From: BRH-c25 sp029553855
Lineage (GTDB): Bacteria > Bacillota > Clostridia > Lutisporales > Lutisporaceae
Assembly (NCBI GenBank): GCA_035375865.1
Contig: DAOSQO010000089.1
Span: 1-10,803, forward strand
Direction of reading: 5' to 3'
Length of the DNA stretch: 10,803 nucleotides
In this document: one piece after another, positions 1 to 6,219 of the stretch
Position numbering within the stretch: position 1 is the stretch's first letter
Layout: the number at the start of each line of letters is the position of its first letter
Program-made: the position numbers and the translations under genes
The notes under the pieces: model-generated
The model's database searches: none
Told to the model about the DNA's origin: nothing
Seen by the model: the letters and a program-made list of their open reading frames with translations, nothing else

Positions 1-16
1 AGCCGCCGACTTTTAT

Positions 17-45
17 ATACTACCACACCGCAAATCCATTGTCAA
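17..45 (-). promoter_or_regulatory. Candidate promoter reading leftward out of the window
   Basis: On the minus strand a perfect -35 TTGACA (40-45) is followed after 17 bases by TAGTAT (17-22), a 4/6 match to the -10 consensus. It would drive a gene lying left of the window. The -35 sits inside one arm of the inverted repeat at 37-97, so a repressor bound there could block it. The weak -10 and the unseen gene keep confidence low. Confidence 0.35.
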
Positions 46-97
46 CATAGATTTTTCTGGCTTTTCATGGTAATTTTATAAGACTAAGTTGACAATG
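37..97. repeat. Perfect 10-bp inverted repeat with 41-base spacer
   Basis: CATTGTCAAC at 37-46 and GTTGACAATG at 88-97 are exact reverse complements. The left arm contains the -35 of the leftward promoter candidate. The arms resemble the TTGT-AAC/GTT-ACAA half-sites of BirA-type operators, but those are usually about 15 bases apart, whereas here the spacer is 41, so no regulator is assigned. A hairpin with a 41-base loop and no U-tract is a poor terminator for the hemolysin III gene ending at 120. Confidence 0.5.
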
Positions 98-119
98 TAA
101 ATGCAACCATAGTGGTTAA

Positions 120-770
120 CTATAAATACAATACATATCTTAACATTAACCAAAAGTGACAGAAGCTGCCATAGAGCACAAATATGTGAAATATCTCATG
201 AAATCCGAATACCTTTGATTTTAGTCTCGGCCATTTGGTCCCGTAAATAATTGCACCTATAGTATACAACAAGCCCCCTGCAATCAGCCAAAGCATAGCG
301 GCTGCCGGCAGAGCATTTATAAGCGGCACGAATGCAACTATTATCAGCCATCCCATCAAAACATAAAAAAGAGTATATAGCCATCTGGGCGCATCAAGCC
401 ACAATATCTTCAAAATAATGCCCGTCATTGCAATCCCCCAGATGCTGATAAGAAGGCTCCAGCCCCAGCCGCCTCTCAGCGGAATAAGACATACCGGGGT
501 ATATGTCCCCGCAATAAGCACATAAATCATCATATGATCTATCTTTCTTAATATTTTTGTGCTTTTTTCGCATACTATTAGCAGATGATATACGGAGCTT
601 GCCGTGTAAAGGAGTATAAGACTTGCTCCGAATATGGAAAACGATACAATATGCCATACTGTCCCATTTGTTGCAGCATATCGTACCAAAAAATATAATC
701 CTATTGCTGATAGTATTGCCCCTGCAAGATGTGAAAACCCACTGACAGGGTCTTTTACTTTACTATTCAT
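120..770 (-). CDS. Hemolysin III / PAQR-family membrane protein
   Basis: This 216-residue protein is almost all hydrophobic, with about seven membrane segments, and has the usual length for the hemolysin III (TrhA/YqfA) branch of the PAQR superfamily. The family's metal-site signatures are present: SxxxH at residues 58-62 (SSVYH), Asp79 in KIDHMMIY, and HxxxH at 191-195 (HEIFH), followed by His205. The N-terminal DPVSGFSHLAGA segment is also typical. PAQR proteins form a zinc-site seven-helix core. Bacterial members have been linked to membrane fluidity, and the hemolysin name is historical. A GTG six bases upstream (776) is in frame, but AGGAG lies only 2 bases from it and 8 bases from the ATG at 770, so the ATG is preferred. 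The gene is divergent from a DUF1836 regulator, which may control it. Confidence 0.93.
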   Translation of the reverse strand: MNSKVKDPVSGFSHLAGAILSAIGLYFLVRYAATNGTVWHIVSFSIFGASLILLYTASSVYHLLIVCEKSTKILRKIDHMMIYVLIAGTYTPVCLIPLRGGWGWSLLISIWGIAMTGIILKILWLDAPRWLYTLFYVLMGWLIIVAFVPLINALPAAAMLWLIAGGLLYTIGAIIYGTKWPRLKSKVFGFHEIFHIFVLYGSFCHFWLMLRYVLYL

Positions 771-811
771 TGTCACATCTCCTCATGTTAATCATTTATA
801 GCCTTGCATGT

Positions 812-824
812 AGTATTCATTACT
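812..824. promoter_or_regulatory. Candidate operator, copy 1 (AGTA-N5-TACT palindrome)
   Basis: AGTATTCATTACT is an imperfect palindrome, and the dyad extends to CATGTAGTA/TACTATATG (807-829, eight of nine pairs plus one G-T). It lies just downstream of the hemolysin III -10, around the expected transcription start. The next four bases are ATAT. The same 13-base pattern plus ATAT recurs at 954-970, over the -10 of the divergent regulator gene. A DUF1836 protein is the natural candidate ligand. This is inferred, not shown. Confidence 0.45.
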
Positions 825-842
825 ATATGTCATCGTATTTAT

Positions 843-871
843 ATTATATATCGTTGCCGTAATATATTCAA
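843..871 (-). promoter_or_regulatory. Sigma-A-type promoter for hemolysin III
   Basis: On the minus strand TTGAAT (866-871) is followed by a 17-base spacer and a perfect TATAAT (843-848). Transcription would start near 836, giving a leader of about 65 bases that contains the palindrome at 807-829. Confidence 0.7.
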
Positions 872-937
872 TATGTTTTTCATGCAATATTTCAAAGGCA
901 TTAATTTCTCGCCCGTTCCGCTATAACAATGTATTTA

Positions 938-966
938 TTATATGTATCGTACGAGTATGCTATACT
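938..966 (+). promoter_or_regulatory. Extended -10 promoter for the DUF1836 gene
   Basis: TATACT (961-966) is preceded by TG one base upstream (958-959), which makes an extended -10 element. The -35 seventeen bases upstream is weak (TTATAT, 938-943), as extended -10 promoters tolerate. The spacer contains the 8-base palindrome TCGTACGA (947-954). The -10 itself lies within the second copy of the AGTA-N5-TACT motif, an arrangement that suits autorepression. Confidence 0.55.
954..966. promoter_or_regulatory. Candidate operator, copy 2 (AGTA-N5-TACT palindrome)
   Basis: AGTATGCTATACT is a 5-bp inverted repeat around GCT, followed by ATAT (967-970). Aligned with copy 1 over 18 bases it matches at 14. 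It covers the -10 of the DUF1836 promoter, so a protein bound here would shut the gene off. Confidence 0.45.
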
Positions 967-1017
967 ATATATTAAAGGGCTTGATGAAGCAAAACTTATG
1001 GTAAGGAGATGTTAATT

Positions 1018-1611
1018 ATGGATTTTTGTGAGGATTCTTTTTTCAAAATAGTGGAAGAAGCCACTCAAGGCGGCGATATAAACATTTCAGACATCCCCGA
1101 TATTGAGCTTTATATAGATCAAGTAACCACATTTATTGATAACAAGCTGGGATATAATAAAAGAACTTTAAAGGACAATGTCTTAACAAAAACAATGATA
1201 AACAATTACACAAAATCTAAGATACTTCCTCCGCCAAAAAATAAAAAATACAGCAGGCAGCATATGATACTCCTTATTTTTATATATTATCTGAAGCAGG
1301 TTCTGTCAATTAATGATATAAATACCCTATTTACACCGTTATTCAAAAAAATAAATCCCCCCGGTGGCGGTATGGACTACCTTGGCAGCTTGTATAATAG
1401 TTTTTTACAGATCAAAGAAAGTAGCACAGATGATTTGAATGAAATTCTCTCCCAGAAATTCAAGACGATTAATGAAAAAGCTGCAGAGCTCCCCGATGAC
1501 TCGGAAGAAGTTTCAAGAATTCTTCTTACTGTTCTTACTCTGGTGTCAGCTGCAAGTATACAAAAAAGGGTTGCGGAAAAGATAATCGATGATTATTTGA
1601 AGAGAAAATAA
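1018..1611 (+). CDS. DUF1836 family, MerR-like HTH transcriptional regulator
   Basis: This 197-residue soluble protein belongs to the DUF1836 family. Residues 54-103 (from NVLTKTMINNYTKSKILPPPK through SINDI) read like the winged HTH of MerR proteins: helix-turn-helix, an LPPP turn, then a YSRQHM wing-helix. An N-terminal LYIDQVTTFI segment (31-40) is also family-typical, and the C-terminal half (about 120-197) is helical and probably dimerises. The characterised relative, Bacillus subtilis YkrK, represses the adjacent htpX membrane-protease gene, so a divergent membrane-protein target fits. ATG 1018 is chosen over the in-frame ATG at 1009 because AGGAG (1004-1008) is 9 bases from 1018 and abuts 1009. 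The palindromes at 812-824 and 954-966 are plausible binding sites. Confidence 0.85.
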   Translation: MDFCEDSFFKIVEEATQGGDINISDIPDIELYIDQVTTFIDNKLGYNKRTLKDNVLTKTMINNYTKSKILPPPKNKKYSRQHMILLIFIYYLKQVLSINDINTLFTPLFKKINPPGGGMDYLGSLYNSFLQIKESSTDDLNEILSQKFKTINEKAAELPDDSEEVSRILLTVLTLVSAASIQKRVAEKIIDDYLKRK

Positions 1612-1638
1612 GGCACTTCATAAAATGCCTTATTTTTT
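1605..1638. terminator. Bidirectional rho-independent terminator
   Basis: An 11-bp perfect stem, AAAATAAGGCA (1605-1615) with TGCCTTATTTT (1626-1636), encloses a 10-base loop. The T-run 1633-1638 ends transcripts from the DUF1836 gene, and the TTTT on the minus strand can end the convergent murI operon. The left arm overlaps the DUF1836 stop codon. The minus-strand gene stops at 1638-1640, directly beside the stem. Confidence 0.85.
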
Positions 1639-2432
1639 CACTTCTTCACATGTTCATGGTTTCTGACATGATCCATGCAGTATTCATAATCGCCCTCACA
1701 TTCAGGACAGTACCTAAAGTCCATATTAGGGTCGTCCTTTTCAGTCTTGCCGCAGACCGTACATCTGTGAAATGTAAAATCCCTCGGTATTTCAGATCGG
1801 AATCTTCTTCTATTTGTGTACACCTGCCTGTTGTTCTTTGTATAATTGAAGATATCCCTCCCAAAGAATAAGAAATAGTTTATTATAGAAACTATTGCAG
1901 TCAATCTCATGGACATATTCCCAATCACGACTGTATAGGCTATAAAAGCCCAATTCAGCATGGCTAAATACTTAACCTTCACCGGTATCACAAAAAATAT
2001 AAACAGTTCATAATCAGGAAATATTCTCGCAAATGCCAGGAACAATGATAAATTAAGGTATAGGGAAGTTGCTCCATATCCTGTAATGAATGCTGCAATA
2101 GTCGTTCCTATCATACCTGTAAAATAGAAGATATTAAATTTGAAGCTTCCCCATTCATGCTCAAGTGCACTTCCAACCATATAGTAAAAATAAAGCACAA
2201 ATAAAATCCATAAAATAGTTGTGTCAGGGGGAATAAATATATAAGTGACAAGCCTCCATATCTCCCCTCTGAACACCAATTCTGGTATCAGAATAAGTTT
2301 ACCTATTAAAAGCCCTTCTCTGTCAAAATAGGATAGAGCAAATACAATGCCCGTAATTCCGACAATATATGTCATCAAATTTTTGATGGCGAATCTGCCC
2401 AGCCTTCTCTCAAGTATATCAAGCCAATTCAA
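1638..2432 (-). CDS. Rhomboid-fold membrane protein, catalytic residues absent, C-terminal zinc-ribbon
   Basis: The 264-residue protein has about six membrane segments between residues 20 and 191, then a basic linker and a Cys-rich tail. The rhomboid signature GEIWRLVTYIFIPP (56-69) and EHEWGSFKFNIFYFTGMIG (91-109) place it in the rhomboid superfamily. However, where active enzymes carry GxSG it has GATSLYLNLS (120-129), and the later membrane helix has IINYFLFFG (183-191) without the catalytic His. It is therefore probably a pseudoprotease. The tail holds CxxC at 224-227, CxxC at 242-245, then Cys252, His255, His259 and His261, suiting a cytoplasmic zinc-ribbon. The start is TTG (2430-2432), supported by GGGAGGG nine bases upstream, with no better ATG nearby. 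It is the last gene of the murI-GNAT run, 31 bases after the acetyltransferase. Database names may read simply rhomboid family protein. Confidence 0.8.
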   Translation of the reverse strand: MNWLDILERRLGRFAIKNLMTYIVGITGIVFALSYFDREGLLIGKLILIPELVFRGEIWRLVTYIFIPPDTTILWILFVLYFYYMVGSALEHEWGSFKFNIFYFTGMIGTTIAAFITGYGATSLYLNLSLFLAFARIFPDYELFIFFVIPVKVKYLAMLNWAFIAYTVVIGNMSMRLTAIVSIINYFLFFGRDIFNYTKNNRQVYTNRRRFRSEIPRDFTFHRCTVCGKTEKDDPNMDFRYCPECEGDYEYCMDHVRNHEHVKK

Positions 2433-2463
2433 TAGTGTTTCCCTCCCGATTTCGTTAGTATAG

Positions 2464-3288
2464 TCAGTTATAAAGCCTGATTATCAAATAATCGTCGTGC
2501 CGCTCAAAGCCAAGAGCTTTGTATGCATTTATTGCAGGGGTATTTAGTTTATTCACTATAAGCGTAGGAAGTTTTCCCCTGTTTATTATCCTCTCGCATA
2601 GTTCGGAAACTACTGCCTTGGCATAGCCCTTTCCTCTTTCTTCTTCAAGTGTGTAAACGGCCCCTATTTGGTTTGTATTTCTGGTAAAGGTTTGTATACA
2701 GGCCTGTGCCAATAGCATATTATCCTTAGATAGTATAATAAAATCTTCCTCTGCGTTTCTCTGGGATAAAAGAAGCCTCGTACCCTCAATTGTACGCTCT
2801 GCCCCAAAACCCCTCAAATACGCTTTTCTCACAAAGCTTAGAATGGTATTATCGCTATTCCCGCAAACATTAATAAACTCATATCCTTCCAACTTAAAGG
2901 GCTTAAAATTGCTGTTTACGGAATAATCGCACTCTTCAAACTCCTTCATGGATTTGTAACGTCTGATGATTTCAAATACCGGTCTTACTATTCTGTCCAT
3001 CCCCAATATCATACTAAAGCTTCTCATTATCATCAATTCAGAGAAATAAGGCACAGCCCCCGAGGATTCAAAGTGAAGAACACAACTTCCCATATTATAG
3101 AACACTATTAAGCCCTTCAAAGCATTTTCCTCAAAATACCCGTAATAGTCACCGCAGCGAAATATGCTGCCTCTATTCATAATGCCAAACTGGAGTATAT
3201 TCCCGACGAGAAAAGCTGCCTCCTCTTCGTTTCTGTCCAGGTAATCAAATATAACGGACCTGTCCCATTCGCCTAATGCTCTGAGCAA
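2464..3288 (-). CDS. GNAT family N-acetyltransferase
   Basis: The 274-residue protein has a GNAT acetyl-CoA-binding core in its C-terminal half. Motif A is at 208-230, where IGAVYTLEEERGKGYAKAV contains the RGKGYA pyrophosphate loop, and motif B is NTPAINAYKALGF at 249-261. The N-terminal 130 residues form a second, divergent region of the sort seen in two-lobed GNAT proteins. The substrate cannot be told from sequence. The start is TTG (3286-3288): an in-frame stop lies two codons upstream, and a G-rich GGGGG site precedes it by about 10 bases. The first internal ATG (residue 37) would cut the N-terminal region, so TTG is preferred. It sits between murI and the rhomboid-like gene, likely in the same transcript. 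Confidence 0.85.
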   Translation of the reverse strand: MLRALGEWDRSVIFDYLDRNEEEAAFLVGNILQFGIMNRGSIFRCGDYYGYFEENALKGLIVFYNMGSCVLHFESSGAVPYFSELMIMRSFSMILGMDRIVRPVFEIIRRYKSMKEFEECDYSVNSNFKPFKLEGYEFINVCGNSDNTILSFVRKAYLRGFGAERTIEGTRLLLSQRNAEEDFIILSKDNMLLAQACIQTFTRNTNQIGAVYTLEEERGKGYAKAVVSELCERIINRGKLPTLIVNKLNTPAINAYKALGFERHDDYLIIRLYN

Positions 3289-3320
3289 AATTTATCGCCC
3301 CCGCCAATCATTTGCCATAC

Positions 3321-3341
3321 TGCAGTCTATAAAGGACTGCA
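3321..3341. other. 7-bp hairpin between murI and the GNAT gene
   Basis: TGCAGTC (3321-3327) and GACTGCA (3335-3341) pair perfectly around a 7-base loop. There is no U-tract on either strand, so this is more likely an mRNA processing or stability element, or a partial attenuator, than a terminator. Confidence 0.35.
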
Positions 3342-3366
3342 TCGGATATGCCTGACTTATAGTTTC

Positions 3367-4122
3367 CTAATATTCCAACTCCAGATATCTCCTATACTTG
3401 CCGTCATCGGTATCTTTTTCCCCTGAGCAATAAAATGTTACACACCCATTGCCGTCATAAGCGGGTTCCCTATTCCCCAGCATTGTTTTCAACCGGTTTA
3501 CTGTTCCCAGGTTGCCATCAATTACATCAACCCCTTGAGGCAGCACCATCTTAAAATGCCTTTTATAAAAAACAAAATGTGTGCAGCCTAAAACAACCGA
3601 AGAGTATCTGCTCAGATCATACCGGGAAAACTCATTCATTAGATATTGGGTTATAATATTTTCATCAAATATGAATTTTTCCGCATACTCTACCAATCCC
3701 GGAAGTGCATGCAAGTCGACTGTCTGCTCCGAATCCAGCCTTTCGACCAGGTCGTGAAGTTTCTTCTCTTTCACTGTAATTGGTGTCGCCAGCACAAGCA
3801 CCCTTCTGTCATCTGCCTTTTCTACCGCAGGTTTCACCGCCGGCTCCATACCGATAATAGGGAAACCATACCTCTCCCTCAGATCGTTTATGGCAATACT
3901 TGTGGCAGTATTACATGCTATTACCAAAGCCTCTACTCCTTGACCTGCAAAAAATTCTGCCGCATTATAAATATATCCTTTAACCTCATCCTTTGGCTTT
4001 GTACCATAAGGAACATGCCTAGTATCGGCATAATACAAATAATTTTCGTGGGGCAGCTGCCTTATCGCTTCTTTTAATACCGTCAGACCTCCTATACCGG
4101 AATCGAAAACACCAATACTCAT
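3367..4122 (-). CDS. murI: Glutamate racemase
   Basis: This 251-residue cytoplasmic enzyme interconverts L- and D-glutamate for peptidoglycan, using two cysteines as acid/base catalysts. All signatures are visible (numbered from this start): GVFDSGIGGLTVLKE (4-18) with the conserved Asp7, YYADTRHVPYGTKP (31-44), IACNTATS with catalytic Cys70 (68-75), GMEPAVKP (91-98), and GCTHF with catalytic Cys180 and His182 (179-183). Length is slightly short for the family (about 260-270). Two in-frame ATGs begin the gene (4128 and 4122). GGAG lies 2 bases from the first and 8 from the second, so 4122 is preferred. It is the first full gene of a likely operon with the GNAT and rhomboid-like genes. A promoter at 4289-4318 and a mini-ORF at 4223-4252 lie upstream. 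Confidence 0.97.
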   Translation of the reverse strand: MSIGVFDSGIGGLTVLKEAIRQLPHENYLYYADTRHVPYGTKPKDEVKGYIYNAAEFFAGQGVEALVIACNTATSIAINDLRERYGFPIIGMEPAVKPAVEKADDRRVLVLATPITVKEKKLHDLVERLDSEQTVDLHALPGLVEYAEKFIFDENIITQYLMNEFSRYDLSRYSSVVLGCTHFVFYKRHFKMVLPQGVDVIDGNLGTVNRLKTMLGNREPAYDGNGCVTFYCSGEKDTDDGKYRRYLELEY

Positions 4123-4222
4123 ACTCATCTCTCCGAATTCTATAAAAATTAGCTATATTTTATAATATGATATCCCGGAATATAAATTCCCTAAAACTGC
4201 ATGAATTTCACGATCTTTTGAA

Positions 4223-4252
4223 TTATTTCCTGACCTTGGGCGACATATTCAT
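4223..4252 (-). CDS. Candidate 9-codon leader peptide upstream of murI
   Basis: ATG at 4252 opens the short frame MNMSPKVRK and stops at TAA (4223-4225). It has an excellent ribosome binding site (GGAGGTGG, ending 4 bases before the ATG) and a strong promoter about 40 bases upstream, so ribosomes should load here. No terminator/antiterminator pair is visible between it and murI, so classical attenuation is not supported. In another frame the downstream 70 bases stay open (EIHAVLGNLYSG and so on), so this may instead be the front of a frameshifted small gene. The role is unknown. Confidence 0.3.
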   Translation of the reverse strand: MNMSPKVRK

Positions 4253-4268
4253 AATACCACCTCCGCTA

Positions 4269-4296
4269 ATGACATTGAACTTGAATTAATTATATA
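4269..4296 (+). promoter_or_regulatory. Possible promoter for the ZIP transporter gene
   Basis: ATGACA (4269-4274) is followed by 16 bases and TATATA (4291-4296). The -10 would overlap the -10 of the divergent murI promoter inside the palindrome TTATATATAA (4290-4299). The leader would be about 115 bases. No metal-regulator operator is recognised. Confidence 0.3.
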
Positions 4297-4318
4297 TAAC
4301 CCCATATGGAAATATCAA
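4289..4318 (-). promoter_or_regulatory. Promoter for the murI operon
   Basis: On the minus strand TTGATA (4313-4318), an 18-base spacer and a perfect TATAAT (4289-4294) form a good sigma-A promoter. The start site near 4282 lies about 30 bases before the mini-ORF and 160 before murI. Confidence 0.6.
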
Positions 4319-4417
4319 GACGGAAATAGCTTTCGGCCATTTCTTACCCTATTTACAGTAACCATTTTTCTGCTGAAGCATAAGATGAAATTAGCGTGGA
4401 TTAAAGGGGGCCTATGT

Positions 4418-5248
4418 ATGGTAGAATATCTCTCCAAATTCAATCTGATTTTGTTGGGAATTATGGCAAGTATGGCTGCCGGCCTGGCTACAGGGGTAGG
4501 TGCCATTCCTATTTTTTTTACAAAAAAAATATCAAAGAAGCTGCTTGATTTGCTGTTGGGTGCTGCTGCCGGAATAATGCTCGCTGCAACTTCCTTTAGT
4601 TTGATTATTCCGGCTATCGAAAAAGGCGGCGGCGGAATAAGGGGTGCAACTATTACACTGATAGGCATATTATGCGGCGGAATATTCCTCGATGTCATTG
4701 ACAAGTTTTTCCCCGATACCAACCTGTTGAAAAATGCAGTAAACGGCAATGGACAAAATGGACATAACGGAAGTGAGATTTTACCTGCATTAATCAATCC
4801 CCGTCTCCGAAAAGTCTGGTTGTTTGTATTTGCAATTACTGTCCATAATTTCCCCGAAGGCCTTGCAGTGGGTGTCGGTTTTGGCGACGGTGATATAATA
4901 AACGGTTTGAGTATTGCCATAGGGATAGGTCTCCAGAACCTGCCTGAAGGGCTGGCTGTAGCACTTCCCCTCCTCAGAGAACACTATACAAAAAGAAAGG
5001 CTTTTCTTATAGCTTTATGCAGCGGTTTGGTAGAACCTATCGGAGGGCTTCTGGGTATTGCGCTTGTTCAAATATCCCGGCCGCTGCTGCCTTTTGCTTT
5101 GGCTTTTGCTGCAGGAGCTATGCTTTTTGTCATAAGCCACGAGATTATACCGGAAACCCAGAATCAGCAGGGTCATTCCAAGCTTGCTACTCATGCACTT
5201 CTAATAGGGTTTGTAGTAATGATGTTTTTGGATAATACCTTAGGTTAA
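4418..5248 (+). CDS. ZIP family metal transporter (GufA type)
   Basis: The 276-residue membrane protein has about eight segments and moves divalent metal (zinc, possibly iron or manganese) into the cytoplasm. ZIP signatures are clear: helix 4 has HNFPEG (143-148) and helix 5 has QNLPEG (173-178). The first His of the second motif is replaced by Gln, as is common in the GufA subgroup. SGLVEPIGG (202-210) and the late SHEIIPE (240-246) also match that group. The loop after helix 3 (about 107-120) is Asn/Gly-rich with a single His rather than the His-rich loop of many ZIPs. ATG 4418 is preferred over the in-frame ATG at 4385 because AAGGGGG (4404-4410) sits 7 bases upstream. It stands alone on the plus strand, divergent from murI and convergent with the EamA gene. 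No clear terminator follows. Confidence 0.92.
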   Translation: MVEYLSKFNLILLGIMASMAAGLATGVGAIPIFFTKKISKKLLDLLLGAAAGIMLAATSFSLIIPAIEKGGGGIRGATITLIGILCGGIFLDVIDKFFPDTNLLKNAVNGNGQNGHNGSEILPALINPRLRKVWLFVFAITVHNFPEGLAVGVGFGDGDIINGLSIAIGIGLQNLPEGLAVALPLLREHYTKRKAFLIALCSGLVEPIGGLLGIALVQISRPLLPFALAFAAGAMLFVISHEIIPETQNQQGHSKLATHALLIGFVVMMFLDNTLG

Positions 5249-5280
5249 GAAGAAAGATGTATCTGCTGCAGCCTGCAGGT

Positions 5281-6171
5281 CTATTGCTGAATGTCCATTT
5301 GCCTTGCCTTTGCATTCTTTTTACCAAAATTCACTTCAGCTATCAGGACACTGAGCAAAAGTATAGCGGCACCCGCATATCCTCTTGCAGGAAGGAGTTC
5401 TTCCAAAAATATGAATCCACATATGGCTGAAAACACCGGCTCCAAAGAAAAAATCAGTCCTGCATGGGTTGCACTGGTGTGTTTCTGTGCTGCTGCCTGA
5501 ACTACATAGCCAAAGGCAGTACACAGTATGCTCAGCGCCAATGTAGAGCCCCAGGATACTGCTGTGGCGGGAAGCCTCACGGTCTCCGTAAACAATGAAA
5601 ACACTATGCTGAATACGCCCGCAAAACCAAGCTGAAGTATGCCCAAAGCAATTGAATCCACTTTTTTTGTAAAAACCTCCATCGCTACAACATGTATGGC
5701 AGAAAATGCTGCGCATAATATGCAGAGAAGGTCCCCGCCGCTTATGCTTAAACGGCTGTCCAACGACAGCAGCGCTATGCCGATCGGAGCTATACACACA
5801 CCAATAATAACTTTTTTCTCAATCTTTTGCTTTAAAAACACATAGGACAGAAGCGGTATGATAATTACTGCAAGGCTTATCAGGAATCCCGCATTTGAAG
5901 CAGTGGTATATTTCAAACCGAAGGACATGGAAATAAACATCCCAATCAATATTGCCGCCAAAATTAAAGAATATTTTATTGTCCTGATATCTGACTTCAG
6001 TATATTTTTATAAAATATGGGAGCAGATACAATAAAAGCTATTATGAATCGCAGGGCCGTAAGATTGAAAGGTTGGAGTTCATCAAGTGCAAGCTTTGTA
6101 AGAAAATATGATGACCCCCAGAATACTGTTACCGCAAGAAGCATCAAATCCGCTCTGGTCTGTCTGGTCAA
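5281..6171 (-). CDS. EamA/DMT family transporter
   Basis: The 296-residue protein has about ten membrane helices in two EamA repeats (roughly 10-136 and 145-280), the standard drug/metabolite transporter layout. Typical points are FWGSSYFLTKLAL near the N-terminus (17-29), ASNAGFLISL in helix 4 (91-100), and HAGLIFSLEPVFSAICG with the following LEELLPARGYAGAAILL in the second repeat (236-272). Such proteins export small metabolites, often amino acids or nucleobases, but the substrate cannot be told. The start is TTG (6169-6171), nine bases after GGGGG. The next internal ATG (residue 10) would cut into the first helix. The gene lies 48 bases after the macrodomain gene and is the last of the long minus-strand run. 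Confidence 0.92.
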   Translation of the reverse strand: MTRQTRADLMLLAVTVFWGSSYFLTKLALDELQPFNLTALRFIIAFIVSAPIFYKNILKSDIRTIKYSLILAAILIGMFISMSFGLKYTTASNAGFLISLAVIIIPLLSYVFLKQKIEKKVIIGVCIAPIGIALLSLDSRLSISGGDLLCILCAAFSAIHVVAMEVFTKKVDSIALGILQLGFAGVFSIVFSLFTETVRLPATAVSWGSTLALSILCTAFGYVVQAAAQKHTSATHAGLIFSLEPVFSAICGFIFLEELLPARGYAGAAILLLSVLIAEVNFGKKNAKARQMDIQQ

Positions 6172-6219
6172 TGCAAAATTCCCCCTTTTTATCCGTAAAT
6201 GGATTTGTGTCTTTTCTCT

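Noticed and set aside
1650..1871. Plus-strand open frame of 73 codons opposite the rhomboid-like gene
   Set aside because: It is the complement of the conserved zinc-ribbon coding region and has no ribosome site or recognisable protein.
4315..4920. Minus-strand open frame of 201 codons across the ZIP gene
   Set aside because: It is Pro/Ser-rich and antisense to conserved ZIP motifs, and covers the intergenic promoters, so it is a shadow frame.
5249..5280. CTGCAG repeated between the convergent ZIP and EamA genes as a terminator
   Set aside because: The two CTGCAG units are too close to form a stable stem with a loop and no T-run follows on either strand.
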